39,649 nucleotides of DNA from Anaerolineales bacterium (GCA_016785015.1 JADHTJ010000027.1:1-39649), one strand, 5' to 3'. Counted from the first letter of the stretch, positions 17,013-25,588 are shown. Translations and numbers: made by a program. Notes: generated by a model from the letters alone, not told the origin.

Positions 17013-20000
17013 ATGGCGCCGTCATTGAGCTTCTCAGAAAAATACAGCAAAGAGGGGAAAAAGCAAAAGCATAATGTTGGGTCATCATACCGGGGACGAA
17101 ACACTAACACCGACCAGATGGTGTGGATTGTCGAGGTTGATGGCGATTTGATCCCCGCCCAGGAGTTTCAGACTCAGTTTGAGTTGCTTGCTGATACCCT
17201 GGCTGGATTGAATATCCTCTATGGAATCCCGTTGGTAGAGTATGGCGATTACCAGGGACAAATCCTTTTAGTGTATCAATATGCAGAAGGACAGACGCTT
17301 TCCGAGATGCTCAAGGATAGCGATGGCTTACCCGTCAACCTGGTGCTGGACCTTTTGCAGCAGATTGGGGAGTTTATTCAGGGTTTGCACGAAGCAGAAT
17401 GGGTGCACGGTTGGCTCAACTCGGACAATATTGCCCTAACATCCCAGGGATCAATTAAGGTCAAGAATATCGGACTGGCGCAAGCAGTTGGCCTGCCAAA
17501 GCTGCTGTCGGAAGGGAAACTTGCGCCGGAACCGTATCAGTCACCTGAAATCGTTGCCGGTGGTCAGCTCAGCGTGTTATCAGACTTCTATGCCCTGGGA
17601 GTTCTGCTGTATCAATTGTTGACCGGCCAGATGCCCGGTGATGGCAAAGATTCTTGGCCTGGCAGCATTCGACCAGGCATTCCCCCCGAGGTGGACGAAC
17701 TGGTCGCCAAATGTTTGAACGCCGATCCAGCCCGACGCGTGCAAAGCGCCTATGAATTTCTCGATTATGTCGAGCAGGCGCGCCAGGGGATGAACGAGGG
17801 CATGGAAGAAACTATCCTTGGCATGGAAGATTCGCTGGTTGGACAAACGTTGGGGGGCTATCGTTTAGTAGAGCGCTTAGGACAGGGTGGTATGGCCACT
17901 GTCTACAAGGCCTATGAAGCTGCTCTGGGCCGCTATGTGGCTGTGAAGGTGCTGCCGCAGTTTTTTGCCCGTGATCCAAGCTTCATGCGTCGTTTTCAGC
18001 GTGAAGCCAAGGCCGTTGCCCAGCTCAGTCACCCTAATATCGTGCCCATCCATACTTATGGAGAGCATGGCAATATCACCTATATTGTTATGCAGTATAT
18101 CGAGGGGGGCACGCTTAAGAAGAGCAGGGGCAATGTGATGAACTCAGCAGAGGCCCTGGAATTGCTCCTGCCCGTGGTGAGAGCCCTGAATTATGCCCAC
18201 CAAAGGGGCATTGTGCACCGTGATGTAAAACCCAGTAACATCCTGCTTACCGAGGGTGAATGGCCGATGCTGGCCGACTTTGGCCTGGCGCAAATGGCTG
18301 AGGCCTCGGTTCAGCTGACCGGTACCGGTGTTGGCATCGGTACACCTATGTACATGTCGCCGGAGCAGGGGCAGGGCGCCGGCGTTGATCAGCGAACGGA
18401 CATCTACTCTATGGGCATCGTGCTCTATGAGCTGTTAACCGGGGATGTGCCTTTCCGAGCTGATACACCAATGGCTGTCGTGATCAAGCACATGACCGCG
18501 CCCATGCCGCCGCCGCGGCAGGTCAACTCCGATATTCCTGAAGTTTTGGAAGAGGTCATTCTTAAAGCCACAGCCAAAGAGCCCGAACATCGCTATCAGA
18601 GTGCCGAAGAGATGGCTCAGGCCATGGAAGCGGCGCTAGGGGAGCTCAGACGCTCGCCAGAAGTTGCCCCCGAACTGGAAACGTCAGAACCCCAAGCAGA
18701 GCAGTCACCTGCACGACCAAGTCGCACTCCCTTGTTCCTGGGCATCCTGGGGATAGTTTTGCTGGCTGCACTGGGTGTTTTCTTATTGACTGGAGGACGT
18801 GGTGAAGCAATGATCGGCGCTTTGGGATTGCGCCCCTCTACCACCCTCACGGCTACACTAATTCCACCTACGGAAACCCCATTACCCACCTCCACGCTGA
18901 CCGCCACCCCCGAGCCGCCCACGCCCACCAGCGATCACATCGCCACCCAAATGGCACGCGCCGAGGCCACCGCCGCGGCCCGTGACGATCGCTTGGTATT
19001 CCAAGAGAATGTTTCGGACAGCGCCATCACCAGCCTTGATTGGTCGGACGATGGCATCCTGGCTGTAGCCAGCGGGAGCAATAATGTCTACTTCCTCGAA
19101 TCGCTGGACCAAGGTGACTTGAGCAGCATCGATATGCGGCGGGGAATCTATTCTCTGGATTGGCAGCCGGGCAAAGATACACTGACCATGGGTACTACAA
19201 ATGGTATTGTGCTCCTTTTTGGGTACACCAATCAATCGGACCAAGAAGAAATTATTGCTGGCTCTGGCAATGTCGTAGACGTTGAATGGTCGGGAGACGG
19301 CCGCTTCCTGGCCGCAGCCATGGACGAGGGCTTTGTGCGCTCGTGGAATTACTCGAGTGATAGCAGCGCAGACCGCGCCTTGCCGGCCGTTTTGTCTGAG
19401 TTTGTGGAGAAGATCAGCTGGTCTGCAGATGGCTCCAAAGTGATGATCCTGCGGGAAAATGACGACGGTACGGTATATGAAATTAATGCTGATGAATCAC
19501 ACAGTCTTTGCCAGGCTGCGGATCTTTCTCAAGATGGAAATTTCGTTAGCTGCGGGTTCACCGAAACGACTGCGGGCGATGATGGCATAGTTGACCTTAA
19601 CTCTGATGTCAGTGTTCGCAGGGAGTCTCAGCAGGACTCAATTGCATCTAGTTATGGTTCGCATTTCGGTTTCGTATACCAACTTGAGTTCTCCCCCGAT
19701 GGAGAATTTATTGCCACTGCAGGAGAAGACGGCACGCTGCGCATCTGGACCGGCATAGAGCCGTTGGATAGATTTCACGATTTAACCCAACTGTTCAAAT
19801 TTGCCCCCAATGTGGATATCTATCACCTGGCTTGGTCGCCTGACGGCAGCTACCTGGCAGCCGGAGATGTGAATGGGAATGTGTGGATTTGGAATGTGGG
19901 TGAAAATTTTGTGTCCACTAATTCATCCCAGGATGGATCTATCGCCGAACAAGCGAATGAGTTTGCTGAGCCGATACTTGCTGCTATCAAAGATCGTCCT

Positions 20001-21143
20001 GCAGACTACGAGGAAGACTTTGACAATCCAGCGAGTGGCTGGCCTGTTGGGTCTACAACTGGAATAGGTGAATGGGGATACGAAGATGGTGCATACTTCA
20101 TATCTGCAGAATCAAATACTGGCAGCGCGCCAGAAGGAAGTATATGGTTTTCCGATTTCGTAATGGAAGTGGAAGCAGAGTTCATCTCTGGTGATTGGGG
20201 TTTTTGGTACATTCTCTTTCGAGATTTTCCTGTAACAATTGATGATCCAAGCGCGCATTATGGAGTGGCGTTTGGATCGGATAGTAAATTCATGTTTTAT
20301 AAAAATCTAAACGGAGCTCATATTGACCTATTGGATTCGGAAATTGTAGTTCCAGGAGTTGTCCCAGTGTTTGGCAAAAACAAACTTTTAATCGTCGCTA
20401 TGGGGCCAAAGATTGCGGTGTACCTGAATGAGGAACCAATCTGGTTTGCAATGGATGATTCTTCTACTGAAGGAGGGTTTGGTCTTGGTGTAGAGAATGA
20501 TGGCAGGGATCCTTTGCGAGTGCATTTCGAAAATATAAAAGTTTGGGATCTAACCGATTCCTCGTCTGGGCAGTCCAATCTTTCCTTGGAATACAGTGAT
20601 GATTTCGAGGTTGGCTTTGCCGAATTTTGGAACACCAGCAATCTCGAAAATTGGCGCGTTGAAGAAATCGAAGGAAGAAACGCGGCCCGAGGTGTTGATG
20701 CGATCAGGATACATGAAAATCTTACCGACTTCGAATTCATCATCGATTTTCGTTTTGCTGAGCCTTATCCTGGTGGCAATGATGGTATATATCGGGCTGC
20801 ATTTTTGTTCCGGGGCGGTTTCCAATGTGTCAATGACATTCATCAGGCCTACGAACTTGAAATGTTTGAGCATAGCGCAACATTGAACAAGAATTCATGT
20901 AATGACGGTCCAACTAACTTCCCAATAGATTATCCCCAATCGATCCGCCCGGATGAATGGCATAACGTTCGAGTTCGTATGGTTGGGAATCAGTTGAGCG
21001 TCTGGATGGACGATGTGCAGGTCCTGGATGTGGTGGATGAGGGCGAGGCAATTTCTGAAGGTATTTTCGCCTTGGGCGTTCACGAGCAAAACACGACCTA
21101 TTTTGATAATTTCAAGTTAGAAATCTACGATTCAGGCGAGTAG
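17013..21143 (+). CDS. Receptor Ser/Thr kinase 3: pseudokinase + kinase + WD40 + lectin-like ectodomain
   Basis: A 1376-residue membrane kinase. The first domain is the most decayed pseudokinase of the three: HRD is HGW and DFG is NIG, and the glycine loop and lysine are gone. The second domain (about 275-540) is a complete kinase: K312, HRDVKPSN with D404, DFG with D422, GTPMYMSPEQ. A helix at about 571-592 leads to a Thr/Pro linker. Six or so WD40-like blades follow (about 668-964; for example LEFSPDGEFIATAGEDGTL), then two ConA-like modules (about 999-1180 and 1192-1375). The last module closely matches the third lectin-like module of kinase 2. AGAGG before the ATG at 17013 supports the start. 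It is the last intact gene of the cluster, 79 bp after kinase 2. Confidence 0.9.
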   Translation: MAPSLSFSEKYSKEGKKQKHNVGSSYRGRNTNTDQMVWIVEVDGDLIPAQEFQTQFELLADTLAGLNILYGIPLVEYGDYQGQILLVYQYAEGQTLSEMLKDSDGLPVNLVLDLLQQIGEFIQGLHEAEWVHGWLNSDNIALTSQGSIKVKNIGLAQAVGLPKLLSEGKLAPEPYQSPEIVAGGQLSVLSDFYALGVLLYQLLTGQMPGDGKDSWPGSIRPGIPPEVDELVAKCLNADPARRVQSAYEFLDYVEQARQGMNEGMEETILGMEDSLVGQTLGGYRLVERLGQGGMATVYKAYEAALGRYVAVKVLPQFFARDPSFMRRFQREAKAVAQLSHPNIVPIHTYGEHGNITYIVMQYIEGGTLKKSRGNVMNSAEALELLLPVVRALNYAHQRGIVHRDVKPSNILLTEGEWPMLADFGLAQMAEASVQLTGTGVGIGTPMYMSPEQGQGAGVDQRTDIYSMGIVLYELLTGDVPFRADTPMAVVIKHMTAPMPPPRQVNSDIPEVLEEVILKATAKEPEHRYQSAEEMAQAMEAALGELRRSPEVAPELETSEPQAEQSPARPSRTPLFLGILGIVLLAALGVFLLTGGRGEAMIGALGLRPSTTLTATLIPPTETPLPTSTLTATPEPPTPTSDHIATQMARAEATAAARDDRLVFQENVSDSAITSLDWSDDGILAVASGSNNVYFLESLDQGDLSSIDMRRGIYSLDWQPGKDTLTMGTTNGIVLLFGYTNQSDQEEIIAGSGNVVDVEWSGDGRFLAAAMDEGFVRSWNYSSDSSADRALPAVLSEFVEKISWSADGSKVMILRENDDGTVYEINADESHSLCQAADLSQDGNFVSCGFTETTAGDDGIVDLNSDVSVRRESQQDSIASSYGSHFGFVYQLEFSPDGEFIATAGEDGTLRIWTGIEPLDRFHDLTQLFKFAPNVDIYHLAWSPDGSYLAAGDVNGNVWIWNVGENFVSTNSSQDGSIAEQANEFAEPILAAIKDRPADYEEDFDNPASGWPVGSTTGIGEWGYEDGAYFISAESNTGSAPEGSIWFSDFVMEVEAEFISGDWGFWYILFRDFPVTIDDPSAHYGVAFGSDSKFMFYKNLNGAHIDLLDSEIVVPGVVPVFGKNKLLIVAMGPKIAVYLNEEPIWFAMDDSSTEGGFGLGVENDGRDPLRVHFENIKVWDLTDSSSGQSNLSLEYSDDFEVGFAEFWNTSNLENWRVEEIEGRNAARGVDAIRIHENLTDFEFIIDFRFAEPYPGGNDGIYRAAFLFRGGFQCVNDIHQAYELEMFEHSATLNKNSCNDGPTNFPIDYPQSIRPDEWHNVRVRMVGNQLSVWMDDVQVLDVVDEGEAISEGIFALGVHEQNTTYFDNFKLEIYDSGE

Positions 21144-21177
21144 CCCTCACTAACCGTACCTGGTTCTCTTGGTGATC

Positions 21178-21345
21178 CTTTTGCAATCGCTCGCCATAAG
21201 TGTACGTGCTGCGGATGGCTATCAAGGAGTTTCGGGTGAAATCACTTTCGATGCTTATGGGAATCGGCTGAAGAAAAAAGTGCGGGGACGAGGGTATGTA
21301 AGGATTAGCCTTATATTATTTGCACAAGTAGGTACGCTATTATTC
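21178..21345 (+). pseudogene. Decayed C-terminal fragment of a periplasmic binding protein
   Basis: Translating the gap after kinase 3 in the frame of 21178 gives AADGYQGVSGEITFDAYGN followed by RLKKKVRG. This is the typical end of family-6 periplasmic binding proteins (LivJ-like; consensus of the type GVTGxIxFDxNGDR). No start codon or upstream domain is present, and the frame continues into unrelated sequence to a stop at about 21347. It may be the residue of a deleted binding-protein gene, or of the ectodomain of a fourth receptor kinase that once followed kinase 3. Confidence 0.45.
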
Positions 21346-21353
21346 TAATTTTT

Positions 21354-21362
21354 TGATACAAT
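21354..21362 (+). promoter_or_regulatory. Candidate extended -10 promoter of the ELW-sortase gene
   Basis: TGATACAAT fits an extended -10 (TGnTATAAT with one mismatch) and lies 41 bases before the start codon, with a strong ribosome binding site between. No -35 is needed for this class. Confidence 0.4.
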
Positions 21363-21403
21363 TGTGCTAGAAATCGCCTGGTGATAAGTCTTGGAGGCAG
21401 ACT

Positions 21404-23425
21404 TTGAGCAATCGTCTTGGTATTCAACAAGTATTGATAATAGCCATATTATTTTCTCTTGTATTGGGTTTTGGGAATCAATCCACGACTCCGTCATATG
21501 CAGAAGACTACGCCTTGCCTTATTATGTCGAACGGGTCACTGATATTGCCAAAGGGGGCAACAGTTCGAATCCGGCCTGGTTTGTAGAAGTCAATGGAAA
21601 TCTATATTTTCAAGCCGATGACCGACAACATGGAACCGAACTATGGAAATACTCACCACTTTCTGGTGAGGCGACTCTGGCCGCGGATATTTACCCTGGC
21701 TCGGTCAGTTCCAATCCAGAATGGCTGACCGTCTACGGCAACAGTATCTACTTCGCGGCGACCAATGCGACTTTAGGCAGACAACTTTGGCGTTACAATA
21801 CAGGATCGGGAATAGCTGAGCCTGTCGATGTGCATGAATATTGGGATGCTCCTGGTGCCCCCACTGGCACTGATCCCAAATGGCTGGCGTTTATGGGGTC
21901 GATTTTGTTTTACAGCGCCGACATGAATGCCGCGGTTGGCAGAGAGTTATATGCCTACGATGTGCGAGATGGGCGCTCGTGGCTGGTGAAGAATATCTGG
22001 CCTACCAGTGATGATTCCGATCCGCGTTATTTATTTGCCTTTGGGTCGACCTTGTATTTCACTGCTAAAGACGAATTACACGGTGAGGAGCTTTGGCGTA
22101 GCGATGGAACCGATGCCGGGACCTACCTGGTAAAAGATATCCTGGCGGGTCCCAGAAGCTCGTCGCCGTCTAGTTTCAATATTTTGGGGAATATGTTTGT
22201 TTTCGCGGCCGATGACTGGGTGCATGGACGTGAGCTTTGGCGCAGTTATGGCACCGAGGCGACAACTTCACTTGCATCCGATATCAATAACGGGGATGAA
22301 GATTCCAGCCCTGGCTGGTCAAATCGCTTAGCCCGCTCGATGGTGTTTTTCCCTGCTGAGACCGATGAATTTGGCGTAGAGTTGTGGCGATACGATCCCC
22401 AGCTGGGCGCCTATATGTTGGATGATATCAACCCCAACCTCGATGATGACGGCGACCCTGAGAGCTCAAATCCTGCTGCCATTGGTGATGTTGGCTGGGT
22501 GATGTTCTTCAGCGCTGACGATGGCGATACGGGTGTAGAGCTTTGGAAAACAGAGCCGCCATATACCTATGCTTCACAAGTAGCCGATATTTATCCGGGG
22601 GCAGATCGATTGAAAGATCCCTATGATTCAAACCCCAAAACGCTGGAGCGGATGGGAACGACTTTGTTCTTCACGGCACAAGATGATGAGCACGGTGAGG
22701 AAGTGTGGGCGACCGAATTTCCTTATACGCAAGCACACTTATTGAAGGATATTCGCCCCGGCAGTCGAGGATCTATTCCCGAGTACACATTGGATGAGTT
22801 TACCGGCACATTATCTGGGGCATACCGCATGGGGTGGACGATCTATTTCACGGCCAATGATGGTAAACACGGTGTTGAGTTGTGGCAGATATCGTTAGGG
22901 GCTTTGCCGACCACAGGTTTTGCCCCCGATGTGATCACAGATCGCCTTGAGAATTCGGTCGAGCGGGATTACCAATCTTTGGATGAAATGCAGCTGAGAA
23001 TCCCATCTCTTCAAGAGGAAATCGAGATTGTGGGTGTTCCCAAAGTAGGCAATACTTGGGACGTTGATTGGTTAGAACCAGATCAGGTTGGTTATCTGGA
23101 AGGTACGGCTTTCCCCACTTGGGAAGGGAATTCGGTCATATCAGCCCATGTCTATAATGTGGATGGCAGCCCAGGACCCTTTGCCAATTTACAACATCTT
23201 TCTTTCGATGATGAAATCATTATCCGCGCCTGGGGGCAAGATTATGTTTACAGGATACGGGAAATCCATGAATGGCTAGACCCAAATAACGAACAGATCT
23301 TGGAGCACAAAGATCACGATTGGGTCACGCTGATCACCTGCAAAGGTTATGATCAATCGCGGGATATTTATTGGTGGCGAACCGCAGTGCAGGCGGTTTT
23401 AGTAGAAATAGTCGATGAACACTGA
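21404..23425 (+). CDS. Exported ELW-repeat protein with LPTTG motif and fused sortase domain
   Basis: A 673-residue secreted or membrane-anchored protein. An N-terminal hydrophobic segment (about 8-25, then PSYA) is a signal peptide or anchor. Residues 40-495 are a series of propeller-like repeats of the HGxELWxxDGT type, for example HGEELWRSDGT. An LPTTG motif (501-505) followed by FAPD comes next, and then a complete sortase-fold domain (about 525-670). Its catalytic triad is visible: H582 in SAHVYNVDG, C646 in TLITC and R659 in WWRTAV. So the protein carries both a sorting signal and a transpeptidase. The start is a TTG, supported by GGAGG six bases upstream. It follows the kinase cluster but appears to have its own promoter. 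Confidence 0.88.
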   Translation: MSNRLGIQQVLIIAILFSLVLGFGNQSTTPSYAEDYALPYYVERVTDIAKGGNSSNPAWFVEVNGNLYFQADDRQHGTELWKYSPLSGEATLAADIYPGSVSSNPEWLTVYGNSIYFAATNATLGRQLWRYNTGSGIAEPVDVHEYWDAPGAPTGTDPKWLAFMGSILFYSADMNAAVGRELYAYDVRDGRSWLVKNIWPTSDDSDPRYLFAFGSTLYFTAKDELHGEELWRSDGTDAGTYLVKDILAGPRSSSPSSFNILGNMFVFAADDWVHGRELWRSYGTEATTSLASDINNGDEDSSPGWSNRLARSMVFFPAETDEFGVELWRYDPQLGAYMLDDINPNLDDDGDPESSNPAAIGDVGWVMFFSADDGDTGVELWKTEPPYTYASQVADIYPGADRLKDPYDSNPKTLERMGTTLFFTAQDDEHGEEVWATEFPYTQAHLLKDIRPGSRGSIPEYTLDEFTGTLSGAYRMGWTIYFTANDGKHGVELWQISLGALPTTGFAPDVITDRLENSVERDYQSLDEMQLRIPSLQEEIEIVGVPKVGNTWDVDWLEPDQVGYLEGTAFPTWEGNSVISAHVYNVDGSPGPFANLQHLSFDDEIIIRAWGQDYVYRIREIHEWLDPNNEQILEHKDHDWVTLITCKGYDQSRDIYWWRTAVQAVLVEIVDEH

Positions 23426-23463
23426 TAAAAACTGAATTTCTCATATCGCCAAAGGAGGAAGTT

Positions 23464-24561
23464 ATGAGTAAGCAGCACAAATTTTTCGTATTGATTAGCC
23501 TGGTTCTTGTCTTTGCCTTGCTATTTTCTGCCTGTGGGCCGGAGCCAGCACCCCCAGAACCCGAAGAGCCAGCAGTCGAGGAGGCGGAGCCTGTAGAAGA
23601 ACCTGCAGAACCCGAGCCCACTGAGCCCCCGCCGCCTACGGATACGCCGGAACCCACACCAACCCCAGAACCACCCACAGAAACCCCATTGCCCACAGAA
23701 ACACCAACTCCGGAGATTCAGTATTCCGATCTTCCCGCTGACCCTCAGCGAGTGGAATTCCAGGCTGAAGATGGAAAGAATCTGGTGGGGTACTACTACG
23801 CTTCGAAGTATGCCGATGCGCCGGTGATTGTGCTGATGCACTGGGCCGGTGGTGATCAGAGGGATTGGTGTCGCATTGCTCCCTGGCTGCAAAACCGCCT
23901 CGACGAGAATCCTGCTGAGATGACGGGCTGCCCTGTGCCGCCAGGATCCGAGCCATTTTGGGATCCAACCTGGTTCCCGCCCATGGATGAGGCCGCATCG
24001 TACGCTGTTTTCACTTTTGATTTTAGAGATTTCGGCGAGAGTCAAGCGGGTCTAGGTTCTCCTCGCAATTGGGGTCTGGATGGTGTTGCAGCCTTAAAGA
24101 CTGCCGCAGAATTGACCCCCGTTACAGCTTTCCAATGCACTGGCAAAGTAGCCAAGAATGTTCAAGTCGTTGGCGGGTTACCCTGGATGCTGACAATCGG
24201 TTCGAGCATAGGTGCCGATGTTGCAAGCTGGGCCTGCTACCAATTTAATGAATTGGGCAATCGTAGTTGTGTTGGAGCAATCTCACTCTCCCCTGGGAGT
24301 TACATTGATAACAACTATACAACCGATGCCCAGAACAATAAGGAAGCCGACCCCTCGGTTCCAGTAACCTGCATGTCGGGAGATGGCGACTATTCCGCCG
24401 GTACCTGTAGGAATGCCGAAGAATTTCTCCATGACATGATCATCTATACCGGCACCAGCGCCCATGGTACCTTGATGATCGATCCAGACCCTCTCTATAA
24501 TCCAAATATTTTGGATTATATTTTGGATTTCGCCGAAATGGTTTTTGCTCCATCGCAATAA
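23464..24561 (+). CDS. Lipoprotein alpha/beta hydrolase
   Basis: A 365-residue exported lipoprotein. The signal peptide ends in a lipobox (LFSAC, lipidated Cys about residue 20). A 60-residue Pro/Glu/Thr-rich spacer follows, then an alpha/beta-hydrolase domain from about residue 95. HWAGGDQRDW resembles the oxyanion-side HG/HW motif, GSSIG holds the nucleophile S248, FDFRDFGES is the strand after the cap entry, and SAHGTLM holds the catalytic H334. Six or more cysteines in the mature part may form disulfides. The substrate cannot be told; an esterase or dienelactone-hydrolase-like activity is possible. AAAGGAGG before the ATG fixes the start, and a hairpin terminator follows. It is 38 bases after the ELW-sortase gene and may be co-transcribed with it. 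Confidence 0.85.
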   Translation: MSKQHKFFVLISLVLVFALLFSACGPEPAPPEPEEPAVEEAEPVEEPAEPEPTEPPPPTDTPEPTPTPEPPTETPLPTETPTPEIQYSDLPADPQRVEFQAEDGKNLVGYYYASKYADAPVIVLMHWAGGDQRDWCRIAPWLQNRLDENPAEMTGCPVPPGSEPFWDPTWFPPMDEAASYAVFTFDFRDFGESQAGLGSPRNWGLDGVAALKTAAELTPVTAFQCTGKVAKNVQVVGGLPWMLTIGSSIGADVASWACYQFNELGNRSCVGAISLSPGSYIDNNYTTDAQNNKEADPSVPVTCMSGDGDYSAGTCRNAEEFLHDMIIYTGTSAHGTLMIDPDPLYNPNILDYILDFAEMVFAPSQ

Positions 24562-24581
24562 GAAATTGTGAGAAAATTTCG

Positions 24582-24616
24582 ACCGGCACTTGATTATCAT
24601 CGGGTGCCGGTTTTTT
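24582..24616 (+). terminator. Rho-independent terminator after the alpha/beta hydrolase
   Basis: ACCGGCAC at 24582 pairs exactly with GTGCCGGT at 24604, followed by a run of six T (24611-24616). It ends the transcript of the hydrolase 21 bases after its stop codon. Confidence 0.8.
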
Positions 24617-24632
24617 AATTGGAGATTATTCA

Positions 24633-25229
24633 GTGATGATAGACTTCGTTGCGCTTACATCATTTGCCCTCATTACTACCTTTACCCCTGGCCCCAACAA
24701 TATTACCAGTGCTTCCATGGGTGTATTATACGGATACAGAAAAACCTTGTCATATCTGTGGGGAGTAACCGCAGGTTTTTTCCTGGTTATGATCTTGTCG
24801 AGTTTGATATCAACATCGTTGCTGATCTTCTATCCTGCTGTCGAAAAAATATTCCGAATCGCTGGGGCAATTTATATTCTTTGGTTGGCCTATGGAACGG
24901 TAAAATCCAGCTAAGTATTTGATGAAGTTGAGCAAATTCGGTTGGGATTTTCTCATGGGTTTATACTGCAATTGCTGAATCCCAAAGCGATAATCTATGG
25001 CCTTACGCTCTATTCGTCCTTTTTGGGGGAGATCGCTGGAAAATTCGCGCTAATGATTATTGCGGCAATCATCTTTGCATTATTGGCTTTTATCGCTACT
25101 TCAACCTGGACATTGTTTGGCTCAGCAATCCGAAATAATATGGCCAACACAAAAGTGCGCCAGGCGGTCAATACTATCCTGGCGCTACTTCTAGTTTATA
25201 CAGCTATTGATTTGTTGGGATGGATATAG
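24633..25229 (+). pseudogene. LysE/RhtB-family exporter interrupted by one in-frame stop
   Basis: The reading frame encodes a LysE-family amino-acid exporter. The first part has FTPGPNN near residue 17, the family signature, and three membrane segments. The second part, in the same frame, has GFILQLLNPKAIIYGLTLY and three more segments. Codon 94 (24912-24914) is TAA, and the frame is open again at once until 25229. No frameshift is needed. Total length (198 codons) is close to normal for the family (about 200). The gene therefore appears inactivated by a single nonsense change, or the stop is a sequencing error or is read through. The rest of the sequence is well preserved, so the loss would be recent. 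Confidence 0.8.
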
Positions 25230-25235
25230 AAGGCA

Positions 25236-25511
25236 CTACCCAAGTTCTAATGGTCCTCCAGAGTCGTCGTGATCGAACCACTTTATCTCGACCTCTAGGC
25301 TGTGCTGGATACCCTTGCGTTTCTTGTCCTCATCTTCGACCTGAATTTCCAAGATCAAACTTTGGGGCATGGTGAGAGTGATTTCTTCTTTGTCCTGGCG
25401 CAGTACGACTTGGCCCTCGTTGATCTTGTCGGCTAACTGATTCAGGAAGGCGCTGACCTCGGACCGGCTTTTGCGTTCTTCGCTTTTGAATAATCTGGTT
25501 TCTTTACCCAT
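25236..25511 (-). CDS. amphi-Trp domain protein
   Basis: A 91-residue soluble protein that matches the amphi-Trp domain family (small proteins of unknown function, in bacteria and archaea). It has a charged N-terminus, a helix EVSAFLNQLADKINEGQVVL, alternating strands EEITLTMPQSLILEIQVE and a final LEVEIKWF with the conserved tryptophan. The start is supported by AAAGGAG before the ATG, and a TATAAT lies upstream on this strand (25551-25556). It converges on the broken LysE gene with a 6-base gap, so there is no room for a terminator between them. Confidence 0.8.
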   Translation of the reverse strand: MGKETRLFKSEERKSRSEVSAFLNQLADKINEGQVVLRQDKEEITLTMPQSLILEIQVEDEDKKRKGIQHSLEVEIKWFDHDDSGGPLELG

Positions 25512-25550
25512 GGGGTGCTCCTTTCGCTTTATAAATTAAAATTTACTGAC

Positions 25551-25577
25551 ATTATAAACGAAAGATTTCATTTGCAA
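25551..25577 (-). promoter_or_regulatory. Candidate promoter of the amphi-Trp gene
   Basis: On the minus strand TTGCAA (25577-25572) and TATAAT (25556-25551) stand 15 bases apart, about 40 bases before the start codon. The spacing is short but the -10 is perfect. Confidence 0.4.
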
Positions 25578-25588
25578 TATGATGCTAC

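Noticed and set aside
9309..18630. Three similar kinase-coding blocks as an assembly artefact or recent duplication
   Set aside because: The copies differ throughout at the nucleotide level and have different flanking domains, so they are true diverged paralogues.
23521..24045. Long open frame of 174 codons opposite the alpha/beta hydrolase
   Set aside because: It is the complement of the low-complexity Pro/Glu/Thr spacer and gives a biased Arg/Gly/Trp-rich product with no family resemblance.
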